Source of the DNA: Sphagnum magellanicum
Lineage: Eukaryota > Streptophyta > Sphagnopsida > Sphagnales > Sphagnaceae
Direction of reading: 5' to 3'
NCBI GenBank assembly: GCA_021904315.1
Contig: CM038920.1
Coordinates: forward strand, 7,068,001-7,132,000
Length of the DNA stretch: 64,000 bases
Of the stretch, positions 12,610 to 24,806 are shown one piece after another (positions within the stretch are counted from its first letter, which is position 1; every line of letters starts with the position of its first letter). Made by a program: the position numbers and the translations under genes. Under the pieces are notes generated by a model that saw only the letters and a program-made list of their open reading frames with translations, did no database searches and was not told where the DNA came from.

Positions 12610-13770
12610 TTCAAAGGTAGGAATGACATTAGGTGGCTACAAAGAAGCAGATGCCTGTAGATGGCCAATACATAGATAAGGGCTTATGAGTCATCAGTAG
12701 GTAGTAAAGACATCAACTGTGCTACTAACCATGGTTACCTAGCGAACCGAAACCCAATGAAAAATCGTTTTCCTGTCCGCCCACCATCCATCCCTCATGG
12801 TCCACTGGTGGCGACTGGCTGTTGGTGACATCGTCGTCGCTGCACATTGCTGGTGTCGCTTGGCGAGGGCTCATCTCCCAGAAATTCTCATCGCTCGTCC
12901 AGGAGAAACATGATTGCCAAGGAACGGAGCGGACAGGCGACATGGTTTTTTCGACTCTGCATTCGCGCGCGGAGTGTGCTGCCAACTCCTGGTAATTTTT
13001 CCTTCAGTGGAAGGTTGACAATTACATTGGGATGCAGATTGTGCATGAGAACCATCGATTCAACTGCGAGACAAAGGCATGGCGGATGGGAAGTAATTGA
13101 CCACCCGTGGAGCACTAGACCGCTGAATTGGGGCAGCTGGCTGGCTTTTCTTTTCCTTTGTCTCGTTCTTAGAAACTTCAGCGCCTGCTTTCGGTGGCAC
13201 CGACGAACTGCTGGAGGCACTGCATTTGCACTCGCTCCTGAACCATTTCAAGGGATTCTTCGACCGAGTCTTCCTTACCTGCTCTGGAGTAACTCCATGA
13301 TCATCAGCTGTGGAATCGCCTTCGCATTAAACCTCTCCATTGTTGCCACCTGATGCTGATTCGCTAGCTGCTAATTCAAATTATAGGGTGGATATGAAGT
13401 ACAAGATGACAAGCTGAGAAATTACAACTTGAGCTCTGGACTCAATACGGGAAAAACAGAAGAAGCTAGAAGCTGATCACTCACTACCTGCAAGTCGCAC
13501 ACGGAAAGTGGAGCAAATAATCACGAAGAAGAGCAAGCCAATTGTGTTAATGATAGTGCAAAGCACAGGCTTTTTGAAAGATATGAGTGGAAGCAAGGAA
13601 AACAATAGAAAATTCAGAGATGGAGAAGAGCAGGCAGGTAGACGAAGAATATAAATAAATGGCAGGAGGAAAAGCTGACCAAGGTAGACGGAGGTGACCA
13701 AGGCAAGTCTGCAAACTTGGCCAGCACGCTGCGACTAAGGGACCCGCTCCCTCTCCCCCCCCCCAACACA
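12610..13770 (-). pseudogene. Copy B of an unrecognised small gene (broken)
   Basis: The minus strand carries a full-length but damaged relative of copy A at 27960-29245. Homology runs from a leader (13770 downward, with the shared CTTGGCCAA/CCAAACTTGG area), past a GTGAGT donor-like site, through the coding part (about 13337-13081) and into the 3' flank at 12610. In the best-conserved block it reads TRSKNPLKWFRSECKCSA, then KAGAEVSKNETKEKKSQPAA, then VVNYFPSAMPLSRS and a stop. That stop is at the same site as in copy A. The start region is one base shorter than in copy A, which takes the ATG out of frame, and a TAA lies in frame upstream. The donor and acceptor used by the alternative spliced reading of copy A are also lost. 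Function is unknown. Confidence 0.6.
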
Positions 13771-15865
13771 CACATGTATTAAGCATGCAGGCAGTAGGAC
13801 TGCTGCCCCTTTGAAAGACATAAACTCTCTTGTGTTGAAATAATGGAAAAGTAAAAAGTCTAAAAACTCAAAGGTAGACGCACAATTGATAAAGAGATCA
13901 GGAATTCTCGCAACACTTTCTTGAGTCTGTTGGACTTTCTACATCCGTTCTGCAACCGGCACTCCAGAGTCCAATAGAGACGGAACAAAACTGGCGGGTA
14001 TCGAGAGCAATCAACGTCACACGGGCCCCAAAGCATGTCATCCACTTTTTTGTTTTCTCGTCGGGCCTTGGTCAAATGAAAAACGTAGGGTTCACCCCAG
14101 CGGCCTGGGCTGAGAGCGGGTCTGAATCCAATAAAGCCCTCCTCGACCCCCCAGGACTCTACATAGTACAAAAAGGGTGGCGCAGTTTTAATTAAAAAAT
14201 TCCCATGATACCCAGTGGGTACCTGCCAGTTATCACAGGGAAAACATTATGGTGGGAGTTTTGAAAAAGGCAAGCATTATTATTTTTTGAAATGCCGCTC
14301 ATCACAATACACCTTGTAAGGCATCGGCAACCACACTAAAAACAAAGCAGAGATATTTTCAAGGTAGTGTTCAAGGAGTGGGGTGTGCCCTAATTAAGCA
14401 CGGCAAACCTAAGGTAGAGGCAAGGGACTCTTATGTCGGGAAGGTCCTGCTCTGAGGACATTACCCCATGCAAGTTGGAGTAATTTTTTAATTTTCTCTT
14501 TCCTGTGTAATGTGAAAATTTGCCCAAAAATCAAAACACTGCTGCTACAACTGATAGATATAAAGTTCACCATTTTCTATTTATCCCATGATTGCATCCT
14601 TGATTGCACACCTCATTACGAAACCCTGTTACCACACTCTGTAAGGCACACCACAAGCCTACAAGACCCTACCATTGCACACCTTATACCCAATAGTACT
14701 GTTTCATATACTGTAGTACCCTTTCACTTTCAGCAAAAATTATGTCCTTTTTTTAAATGTTGAAATTTTAGAAAATTAAAGTCCTTTCCTGCTGCAATTT
14801 TTTTAAACTATTATTTAGTGATGCCAAAATTCATAGGATTTAAGAAGGTGCTACAGGATAGTTTTAGGGTTTTAGTATGTAATTATTGCATGTAATTAAG
14901 CGATTTTAGGCTGTTGTAAAAAAAAAAAAAATTTAAATAATTTTTTTCCGAAAATTCAAAATAAAATTTGGGTGCTGAAGTCAAATTTTCAAAATAAAAT
15001 ATTTATTCCGCAGTGAGATGCTGAACCTGAAAAGGTACTCTGTACACAAAAACCCAAGTGCTGTTGTGCAAGCTCAAGAAACACCAGTGTGGAACAATAG
15101 GGTTTTCATGTCCATGGATAGGAAACAACATAGGAGAATTGGTGTGGAAGAATAGGGGAATCTGATGATATTAGGTCCCTTTACCCTTGAACCCACTTGA
15201 AATTGAAATCTGAGAAACAGTAATTCGCCAAGTATATGTTTTGAAAATTTTGTGAGGTTTTCCTTTTTTTCTTTATTGGGCTATTCTTCTGTGTTAGGTG
15301 GTTATCAAAGACAGACCCCCTTCTACTCTTATCCTGATAATCTGAGGTAAAATAATAGACTAATGGTCATCCAATATAGGAACTGCTGGATGTGAGAACT
15401 CAGAGCCAGAGAGAACCAGTGGATAACAGTTGCGTATATGGAACCTTGACCAGCTGTTCTCAAAAAATCATGGACCTGGCCAGAGAGAAAACCCAGAATC
15501 GTCATATTTTGCTTATTGTGTAAAAGGAAAACACCAAAACCTAAAATAAGTGAAACAGTTTCCCCAACCACTTGTTTAAAGCATTTTGTTTCTACCTATT
15601 CTTCAGTTGATGTTGTATCAAGTAACCACAAAATTTATTGGAAATTGTTTATGTATTGTTATATATTGTTTCAGTATTGTTAGGTATAATTTCCCCCTAT
15701 AAGGCATAACAATCGTTAAAAATATTGACAATACAAATATTTATATACATTTGTGTGTCAGGTTGTCAAACTAATAAAATTGAAAGGTTTGATTTGATAC
15801 CAACACAACCTTTTTGACATAATCGATATCAACATAAGTTATTTTTGAAAATCTCCAATTAACTA
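13771..15865. other. Intergenic DNA upstream of the SDR gene
   Basis: Bases 13780-14200 are less AT-rich than the surroundings and lie upstream of copy B on its strand, so they may be its old promoter region. A 103-residue minus-strand frame there (13860-14171) has no recognised domain. From 14200 to 15865 the DNA is AT-rich and no gene, RNA or repeat is apparent. Confidence 0.4.
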
Positions 15866-16541
15866 TGTTGGAGAATGCAATTTCACGTGATCGGAAAGTT
15901 CAAGTGACGTTTCAAACATTTTTTTTTTGCCTCTGTATGTCATCCACGCTGCACAAGTATAAAAATGTGTGCCACAAAGTGAGCATCTCGTCGTTTCTAC
16001 GTTTGGAAACGCGTCGATCGACGAAAAAGCAGATTTGAGCGAATTGGAAAATGCAATTTCACGTGATCGCAAAGTTCAATTGACCTTTCAAACATTTTTT
16101 TTTTGCCTCTGTATGTCATCCACGCTGCACAAGTATATGAATGTGTGCCACAAAGTCAGCATCTCGGCATTTCTACGTTTGGAAACGCGTCGATCGACGA
16201 AAAAGCAGATTTGAGCGAATTGGAGAATGCAATTTCACGTGATCGCAAAGTTCAAGTGACCTTTCAAACATTTTTTTTTCGCCTCTGTATGTCATCCACG
16301 CTGCAAAAGTATATGAATGTGTGCCACAAAGTCAGCATCTCCGCATTTCTACGTTTGGAAACGCGTCGATCGACGAAAAAGCAGATTTGAGCGAATTGGA
16401 GAATGCAATTTCACGTGATCGGAAAGTTCAAGTGACGTTTCAAACATTTTTTTTTTGCCTCTGTATGCCATCCACGCTGCACAAGTATATAAATGTGTGC
16501 CACAAAGTGAGCATCTCGTCATTCGTACGTTTGGAGACATT
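15866..16541 (+). repeat. 176-bp tandem repeat, 3.8 units, upstream of SDR
   Basis: Four head-to-tail units begin at about 15871, 16047, 16223 and 16399; the marker word ATGCAATTTC recurs at 15875, 16051, 16227 and 16403, exactly 176 bp apart. Units are nearly identical, so the amplification is young next to the decayed transposons nearby. Each unit has the palindrome TCACGTGA (15883, 16059, 16235, 16411), a T-rich run, CATCCACGCTGC, and a TATA-like site. Units 1 to 3 end with the perfect palindrome CGTCGATCGACG (16012, 16188, 16364) next to an ACGCGT box. Unit 4 stops short of that palindrome, about 55 bp before the SDR start codon. The period is not a multiple of three, so this is not a protein repeat. 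Confidence 0.92.
16411..16525 (+). promoter_or_regulatory. Putative SDR core promoter (last repeat unit)
   Basis: The last tandem unit holds a G-box-like TCACGTGA at 16411-16418 and the best TATA box of the array, TATATAAAT, at 16486-16494. A start of transcription about 30 bp downstream would give a leader of roughly 75 nt before the ATG at 16597. The equivalent TATA in unit 1 is TATAAAAAT; in units 2 and 3 it is the weaker TATATGAAT. G-boxes are known bZIP/bHLH sites in plants. The assignment is an inference from position and motifs. Confidence 0.5.
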
Positions 16542-16596
16542 TACAGTAGTCCGGTTTCAAGAATCCAGGAACGTGACCGAATTTCAGCTACGCAAC

Positions 16597-18214
16597 ATGG
16601 CGAAAGAAGCTGAGAGGTAAGGTATATTGAGAGGTCCTCAGTACTCATGAAGAATTTTTCAAAGGGTGTGATCTTCGCTTCTGCAATCGACAGCCTCAAT
16701 TTTTTCTTGGACATGTTCTCTTAGTTGTGTGCTCTCTCGGAAGTGTTTCAGGTGGTGGTCCAAAGACACTGTGGCAGTGGTGACAGGATCCAACAAAGGG
16801 ATAGGCTTGGAAATTGTCCGCCAGTTGGCGAAGGAGGGCATTACCGTTGTGCTTACAGCTCGCGATGCAACCCGTGGTGAAGAGGCCCTTGAATCTTTGA
16901 AAAGCCAAGGGCTTCACAATGTGAATTTCCATCCTCTTGATGTTACTAGCCAAGAGTCCATACTAGCACTTGCAAACTGGCTGCGCGAGACTTATGGAGG
17001 CATTGACATTCTTGTAAGGACATGTGACGCATACAAACTCTTCAAACATTTTGCTTTTGTTGTGTGCTAAGTGAAACATTTCGGAGATTGAACAAATTAA
17101 ATTAGTCAAAGTTGGTTTTGAAAGTTAAAGCATATGTTAGTGACCTCAAACTGTAAAAGGTTCAAGCAGAAAACTGAAAATTGATGAGTTACTGATGTTG
17201 TATTTGCTACTCCAGATCAATAATGCAGGCATTCTACTCATTGGAAGTGACACGACCGTTGAGACTGTGAAACTTGTATTCGACACAAATTATTTCGGTG
17301 TCAAAAATGTCACAAAAGCTCTACTTCCTCTTCTACGTGATGATACACCTGGTGGTGCTCGAGTCATTGTTGTGGCATCTAGGTCTGGCCAACTCCAGGT
17401 AACGTGCTTGGGTATCCTTGTTCCACAACAACCCCTCAATGATCCTCTTTTGTGCACTTGAATGAAATCTTTAGCTCTTTTCCAAATGGATAGGTCTGAG
17501 GGAGAATTAAGCTTTCTGAATTTGAAATCCCATGTCTAGGTAGAATCTAAAAAGCATTTTGAATTCTTATGGATTATTAGAATGTGAAAATTTTCCATCA
17601 ATTGAGTCAAGCATCCATGCCATTCTAAGCAAACTAATAAGCAAGAAAAGTCCTATTGATGGAAGGCTTGGAGTGACAAGCAGATTGTTTGATTCACATT
17701 TTCTAACTAGAGGTTGACTCCCACATCCAGCAATGTGCATTTTCTGATTATGTTTTATATATGTGGTTGTGTGTGTGCCAAACTTCAGGCCCTACGCAAG
17801 GACTACGTGAAAACTTTCTCTGATAGGGAGCACCTTACGGAAGAGGCTGTTGACAATTTTGCAAATCACTACTTGAAGGACGTTGCAAATGGGTCTCTCA
17901 AAGAAGGGGATTGGGTTGACGTAAGTGAAGTCCCAGGGCCAAAGTGGGGACTGCCATTTGAGACTTATGCAGTTTCCAAAGTTGCAGTCATCGCTTTTGT
18001 GAGTGTCCTACATAACACTTTTTTGTCCCAACCTGAAAGTGGAAAAAAGATCAATATCTTTAGCTGCTGCCCTGGTTTTGTCGCCACAAGTGTCCATACC
18101 AGCGCAGGGAAGAGTGTTGAAGTAGGTGCTGATACCCCAGTATGGTTAGCACTCCATTCTCCAGAAGGAGGTTCTGGAAAATTTTGGGCTGAGAGAGAAG
18201 TAATTGATTTTTAA
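16597..18214 (+). CDS. Short-chain dehydrogenase/reductase (neomenthol dehydrogenase-like)
   Basis: Exons 16597-16616, 16752-17013, 17216-17398 and 17789-18214 join in frame to 296 residues; all introns are GT-AG (135, 202 and 390 bp). The tiny first exon gives MAKEAER and places the ATG in a good context (AACATGGCG). The protein has the NADP-binding TGSNKGIG (18-25), INNAG (95-99), Asn119, catalytic Ser149 (VVAS), YAVSK (215-219) and the CCPGFV loop near 248. It resembles plant SDRs annotated as carbonyl reductase or (+)-neomenthol dehydrogenase-like (Arabidopsis At5g51030 group), starting WWSKDTVAVVTG as in that group. These monomeric cytosolic enzymes reduce ketones or aldehydes with NADPH. 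The substrate here cannot be told. Length and all key residues are normal, so it looks functional. The 5' side carries the 176-bp tandem array, which probably shapes its expression. Confidence 0.93.
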
Positions 18215-21200
18215 TGTTGATGTTGTTCTGCAGTCTTATTTCTCTAGAATCCCATCTCCTACAATTTGCCCAACTCTATTCAAGAGTTGCAAATGCATTG
18301 GAAACTGGTACACGATTTCAGACATAAAGTACCTAGAGGGTTGATATTCCCACAGATTTCATATATCTTTTTATTACATGAACTTTTTATTACTGAATAA
18401 TTCAATGATTCCTAAATCACACCCTTTGCAATTTCCATGTGACCCTCCCATGTGAGTTGTGCCTAAACCGACTTTACTCTGAAATTGACACCGATAGTTG
18501 AAAATATATATGAGTGGGAGACCAGCCAAGAAACCTCATGTTGCAACCATCCCACCACTCAAATGAGTTACAATATTGATGGTCTCTAATAAGCAGCAAT
18601 AGTGCTTTTCTTATTACCCACACCAACTTTGGCTAAGTTCTTTGTTTGAGGTTCCCATGCATACTTTGGACTCCACCATCTCTTCCCCTATTCAACTATC
18701 CCAACCATTCAATTTTAAATAAGCTGCATAATATCATCATAGGTGGGAAATGAAGTTTTATAATTGACTTTGGCCAAGGTCTTCAAATGCTTCCTTCTGT
18801 GGAAATAATGAAATCGACATTCACAATTCAACACATGGAATTTTGGATGTTTCTTCTTAATTAAGACCCCCTTCAAACTTCTAACATGAAAATTACATAT
18901 CTTGATCACTGTACTTCTTGGCATAGTTGTGGCTTCAACAAAAAGTTCAACTATTCCCTCTGTAACAACCTTAAATTCAAACTAGAGGTCTATTGATGAC
19001 TCCCAATATTTTATTTGTTTATTCAGTAAAGAGGATTGTAAGAACCTTTGATTGAAGGGTGGCACCATGGGTACTGAAGGTATGAATCATGTGACTAGAC
19101 AAAAGAAACAGTGTCATGTGCAACTTTCTTGTGCGAACTTGTGCACCTCCAGGGATCAGTATAATGAAATTGTTTCTTAGAATCTGGTCACGTGATGCAT
19201 ACCTTCAACTTTCTGGTGTGAAGTTGTGTACTTAAATCTAGAGCGAAAAATCCTTGCAGGTAACAACCAACACATCTAGTTCCAATTACAAGTAAACTGC
19301 ATAGGCACAGTTGAACTAGTTTCTAGAGATGAGAGGCCACATAGGGTGAGGTTCTGGATGCACATAAGAAGAAAATAAAGTTGTCTAGAATCTAGACAAA
19401 TCTCATAAACAATTTCAAATTCAAATCACTTCACCATGTCACATAGTTTCATCATCTCTCCTGATTCTGTTTCAACATGCCATAAAGGATGGAATCATTA
19501 TGCAATGAACCTATTGTTTCCATCAAATAGATAATCAAAATCCATTGTCATTTTACAATCAAATTACCATAATCTTTTGTGATTTTGTTTGAACCCATCA
19601 ACTCTCCTTTTTTTTCTTTTGAACCTGTCAACTCTTATACCCCTAAACTCTTATAATTTTGTGTTTGAACTTGCCATAAAGAGCAAAGCCATTATGTTAT
19701 GATCAGCTTGTTACAAACAAAGGACAATAGCCCTAAGGGTGAAGAGAAAATTGGAGTAGCTTTTAGATGGCAAACCTTTTGTTTTTCTTCTTGATGAAGC
19801 GAGGCACTTAACCCAGCAAATCATGATTGCTTGGCTACTCTAGAATGCATGCAGTTGCCTTTGGACCTTTGAACCCACAAGAGTACCCAAACAAGTAAGT
19901 ATTGAACTTTCCTCCCCTTATCAAAGGATTCTACGAAAGCATGTTCACCAAAGCTCACCTTTACAACTTGGCTAATTATGTCTTGGACTTCGCAAATTGC
20001 CAAAGTGTGGAGCACTTTCCACAAAGGTTATATCCACAAAATCATTGAATTCCCAAAGCTCAGCTAGAAGTGTTCCAAAAAGATGATCACATTTAATGAT
20101 AGCAATAACCAACTTGTAAACATTCAAAGCACTTGAGATCAAAGCTTACAGAAAAAAGCTGGTAAGTTTGCAACCAATGAAAACTAGCCATTTCCATTCA
20201 TCTCATTAAGCATGACTCTGGTGTATTAGGAAGTGTAAAAATTACATTAGAAGAGATTCATTTATATGCATTCAACTACCTGATCACTACAAAGCATAGA
20301 AAGTTGGAAATCAAGCAAAGTTAGAAAAACCCTCAATTGCAAACTAAACAAGAAATTACATTTGTGATGTTATGTTGATCAAATGTAGAGGAGCTGTTCA
20401 ATTGCTAGCCATCACTAGATCTAGCAGCAATGTTGCACTTTTGCTGACATTCACATGTTACATAAACCATCTCACACTGGTCAGTTTCTGGATCTCCATT
20501 CCCAAATTTGTTTTTCACAATTGAATCCAATTCTCATGTTCTCCAACAAACTTCCAAGCTTACACTTGTGAGAGAGAACCTCTACAAAGCTCCAAACACT
20601 AGTCTAGAACCTCTACTAAAACTAAAGGTTGTGTAATAATGTTTGAAGTTTTCATACTTTATAGAACTACACTGCAAGCACAATATATTCTGAGCTAGTG
20701 TTCAAGCTAAATGAGTATCAAAAGTTTGTAGAACTATTTTACAAACCTTGAAAGAACTTGAGAGAGAGAGAAGAAAGGAGGCAGCAATCATGATGGCAAT
20801 TACAAAAAATGTGGATTACAACAAACTATGACTTAGTTGTGCAGTTGGCTAGGTCTCAAAAAGTTCTAGATGTCTTGAAGCTCAAGGGTAACATTAAAGA
20901 CTACTGCACTATTGCTAGTGGGGGATGAGCAATCCAATGGTCAACCTCTTGGGGTTGCATGGTAAAAAACAACTTGAGCATGTGGAACAAATGAGAGCCA
21001 CTCTAGAGGAATGGGGGTTCTTCCAAGTATGTTTGTAGCTATTTGAAAATGCAACTAGAAGGTGAATTGTGTTGTCACCTTCACTAGGAATTTAGTCAGT
21101 TGGCAAGTGAGATGGAAGTTGTACAAGGGATAGCAAAAGAAGGAGGACTTGCAGGGACTTGTCTTCCCACAAGGAGATGACCAAAATGCAAAAGAAGTGG

Positions 21201-21429
21201 TGGTCAATATAGGAGATGATGGAGGTGTAGCTAGAGATGCATTTGATTGTTATTTAACATTATTCTTAACTACAATGACTAAAACAATGGTGATAAAGTA
21301 TAGATACAAGGCATTAGCCACCATCATCATCACCTCAATAAGGGATGAATTAATCCCACATATTGTTGATGAAGAAGACCCATGTGTAGCGTGAAACATT
21401 TTTTAAGACCTATTCAAAAATCACAATGC
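18215..21429. other. Intergenic DNA between SDR and the Copia fossil
   Basis: No gene is supported. An AATAAT word near 18394 could serve the SDR transcript as a polyadenylation signal, but this is weak. A hairpin-forming segment lies at 19073-19213. The remainder is AT-rich, with short simple runs such as (GA)n near 20761. Confidence 0.45.
19073..19213. repeat. Short foldback segment
   Basis: The left arm starts TGAAGGTATGAATCATGTGA; the reverse complement of the right arm starts TGAAGGTATGCATCACGTGA. About 37 bp pair with few mismatches around a loop of about 65 bp. A CAACTTTCT...GTGTGAA-type word occurs twice, at about 19120 and 19206. It may be a small MITE-like foldback; no clear target duplication was found. 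Confidence 0.45.
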
Positions 21430-24181
21430 AATTCGAAGTTTGTTGTTGATCAACAAGTTGTTGCACATTCAATTAGAAAAAACAACACCAATGTTGGAAT
21501 TTTTGACAAAAATCAAAGAAACTACTATCCATGTGCAAATGATTGGAAGAAAAATGAAGGACAGTTCTTTAGTGCAGATAACTTTGGGAGCCTTACGAAA
21601 TTCCTACAAGTCATTTATCCAAGAAGTGATTAGTCATGATGAAATGATGACTTTTGATAAATTTTCTAGAAATTTTTTGTTGGAAGAATAAAAATGTCAA
21701 ATTGAGCAAAAATGGGAATGTTCGGATGAAGCATTTTTCACCACTATTGGACATAGATTTGGCTAACAAGTTATGAACCAAAAAGGACACCATGTTCATG
21801 GACATGGAAGTGAACGTGGAGGTATTGGACAAGCTTCACACATTCAAGATGGAAACAACAATCCTTATAATTATCCTCAAAACACACTGTGACAACTAAA
21901 CCATTGCAACAATTTAAAACAACTTAGTCATTGAAGAAGAAAATGTCCATTTTTTCTATACCCACCACATTCAAAAATCAATGCAATGCACAAAAGACAA
22001 TTCCAACCATTGAAATACAACAACCATCGAGTCAACGGGAATTTGTTACCCATGTGAATGATTGCAAACAAAGATACCAACTAGTATCTTGATCCAGGTG
22101 TTACCACTCATGTCATAGGACATCATCACAAACTTACTAGGCTTAGGCTTGTACAAATTTTGTGTGAAGTTTGGTTTTCATAGGTTCCAATAAAAATCCC
22201 ATGAATTCTATGTTATGGTTAATATGAATAATATTTGTACATATTCAATATCTTAAATAATCAAATAGATGATACATTGTTTTTGAATGGCATACATGAA
22301 TGTTCATGTTTAATACACAAAATTTGCATAATTTTATCCAAAATTACTTCACAATAATTGCATGGATTTATTTAAAATGTAAATCATACATACTTCACAT
22401 CAAAACATCACAAGTAGAAAAGACGTATCATTTATCTAAAAGTAATATGTATATTTTTATGTCATTTTTACATTTGAAGCCCATGGATTTTACTTAGACA
22501 CATTTTATGATTTTTGCACAAATTCTATTAAAATTTCATGATATCGTAAGTTTGTGATGATAGTGAGTCTTTGCAAAATGTTAAAAAGGTTGTAGGTCAT
22601 GCCAATTTGTCAAATCTACTATGGCCACATTCATGAAGTGCATCGTAAAGGTAGTAGTGTAATTGCTTTCCATGGAGGAATAAAGATTTTGAACAATGTT
22701 TTGTATGTGCCTAGAGTAAAAGAAAACCTTCTTTTAGTAGGTGCTATAGTAAACATGGGGTGTGTAATGATTTTTGGTAGAACTAATTGTTGGATAATAA
22801 TAGTCTATACACCTCATAAGATAATAGCTACAAGTTAGAAAGATTTAACCAATGGTTTATACAAATTTACAATCGCAACTCTACAAAAAGTTTCACAAAA
22901 CTCGCCCACACCGCTAATGATAGAACGTCAACCTAAAATAAGTCTTTGGCATGAACGATTAGGTCATATAAGTATTCAAGGTGTACATGAGTTGTCCAAA
23001 GAAGGACATTCAACTGTACTGCCATACATACTAATCATTAACATTGTTTGTGACAAAGTGTGTTGGGAAAGCAACACAAGGAAATCATGCCAACAAAGAG
23101 CGCAATGAGGGCAATCTTGCAAAATTAGTTGTTTCACACTAATCTTTGTGGACCTTTCAAACATAGGTCATTGGGAGGGTCACAATATTTCTTCACATTT
23201 TCCAAGGGCTATTCTAAAAAAACATGGATTTACTTTCTACTTATCAAATCTATATTGTTTCAAATTTTGTTAAGTTATAGAAAAAGATCAAGATAACTAC
23301 AGGAACAACTAGGAAGCTAAAAACAATTTTGAAGAATGATCGAAGGGGTGAAATTCTCATTGATGATTTCAAACTATTATGTAAAGATAATGGAATAAAG
23401 AAAGAATTAACAACTATTGAAAACCACATCAAAATGGCATTCTAAAACAAAAAAATTAGACCATTTTTTATAGAGCTTGTAGTATGGCTACAAGTGAACA
23501 ATTGCCAAATTCCTTCCGAAGTGAAGTGGTGAACATAACAATCTATTTCACAAATTGAAGTCCCATAAGTGTTAATTGAAGTTTCACTCTAGTACATTTG
23601 TACATAGGCCAACGACCTAACTCAATCACTTGAAAGTGTTTGGTTACTTGGCATACATTCATGTAGTTAAATGAATATGTGGCAAGATGGAGCCAAGATC
23701 TACTAAAGGCCTATTTGTGGGATATGATGACTGCATGTCCAAAACATACCATGTGTATAACCCTCGTACATGTTGGATTGTGATTTCTAAAGATGTAATG
23801 TTTAATGAAGAAATCATGAGAGAAGTGGCTTTGAAGGAAAAGAAAGTACGAAAATTAGACTTTTTTGCAACAATTCCCATTGTTTTGGAGGATGCAAATG
23901 ACAAACCTTTAGCCAATGAAAAGTTTGAAGACAAGGAAGTTGCTACACCAATGGCAAACCATGGAAATCTTGATATAGGAAACTTCATGAACAATGGTGT
24001 GGATATGGAACATATTCTTCTTCCAACAAAAATAGTTTTAGCATCATCTCCTAAAAAGCAACATACACAAATAACATCCTCTAAACAGTTACACAGTGCA
24101 CCATCCTACTCCAAGGAATAAATTTATTGAATGGAAGTTTTGGAAGATATGATAACCTATAGGGAGGTGGCTACTAACAAG

Positions 24182-24806
24182 AGGTGAAAGCATGGTAAAA
24201 TATACAAAAAAATTGTTGAAAAAATATCAAGTTAAAAAAAAAGGCAGTTTTTCACAAAAACACAAGAAAGTAGATTCAAATTTTACTTAAATTTCATTTT
24301 GAAACTATTGAGCCCTCAATTGAGTTTATTATAAATCAACTACAAAATTTCAAAAACTTTGGAATAATAAAAATAGGGAATAAATAGGTTTGAAATTGAC
24401 TAATCAAAATGGTGTTCAAACCTATTTTTTCATTAAAAATTTTAATGAAATATACATGTATGAAGTTATAGCATAAAGATCATTGTATATTCAAGGGCAT
24501 TACCAAAAATATATATACTTTCTCTTTGGTATAATATATTTGACACATACTTGAATCAAATCTTACACTATAGAAAATAGGTTTTAAAAGCTACTTGCAT
24601 TTAGAAAAGTTTACTTGAAATCTATTTTTACAATGAAAAATTAAAAAATTAATGCATAATAATGAAGAAATATCTTGTTATTTATAATTCAACTAAAAAT
24701 ATTGAATGTATAACAATTTTGTGATAGATTTTGGTCCTACTTTTTGTTCAATTAACAAGTAGACTTGCAAGTACTTTTAGTTGTACATTTTACCATGCTT
24801 TCACCC
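24182..24806. mobile_element. MITE with GGGTGAAAGC ends, inserted in the Copia fossil
   Basis: The left end reads AGGTGAAAGCATGGTAAAAT; the reverse complement of the right end reads GGGTGAAAGCATGGTAAAAT. The ends match over about 26 bp with two mismatches. The 4-bp word CAAG stands directly outside both ends (24178-24181 and 24807-24810), which fits a target-site duplication. The 625-bp AT-rich core has no transposase. It interrupts the Copia fossil between its integrase and reverse transcriptase parts, so it is younger than that element. It shares its GGGTGAAAGC terminus with elements at 40824 and 43337. Confidence 0.8.

Noticed and set aside
12847-13353. 168-residue + strand frame over copy B
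   Set aside because: It is the antisense shadow of the minus-strand gene relic. Copy A conserves the minus-strand (sense) reading.
16103-16390. Open frames across the 176-bp array as a repeat protein
   Set aside because: The period of 176 is not divisible by three, so successive units are read in different frames. Similar frames on both strands arise only from the repeated DNA.
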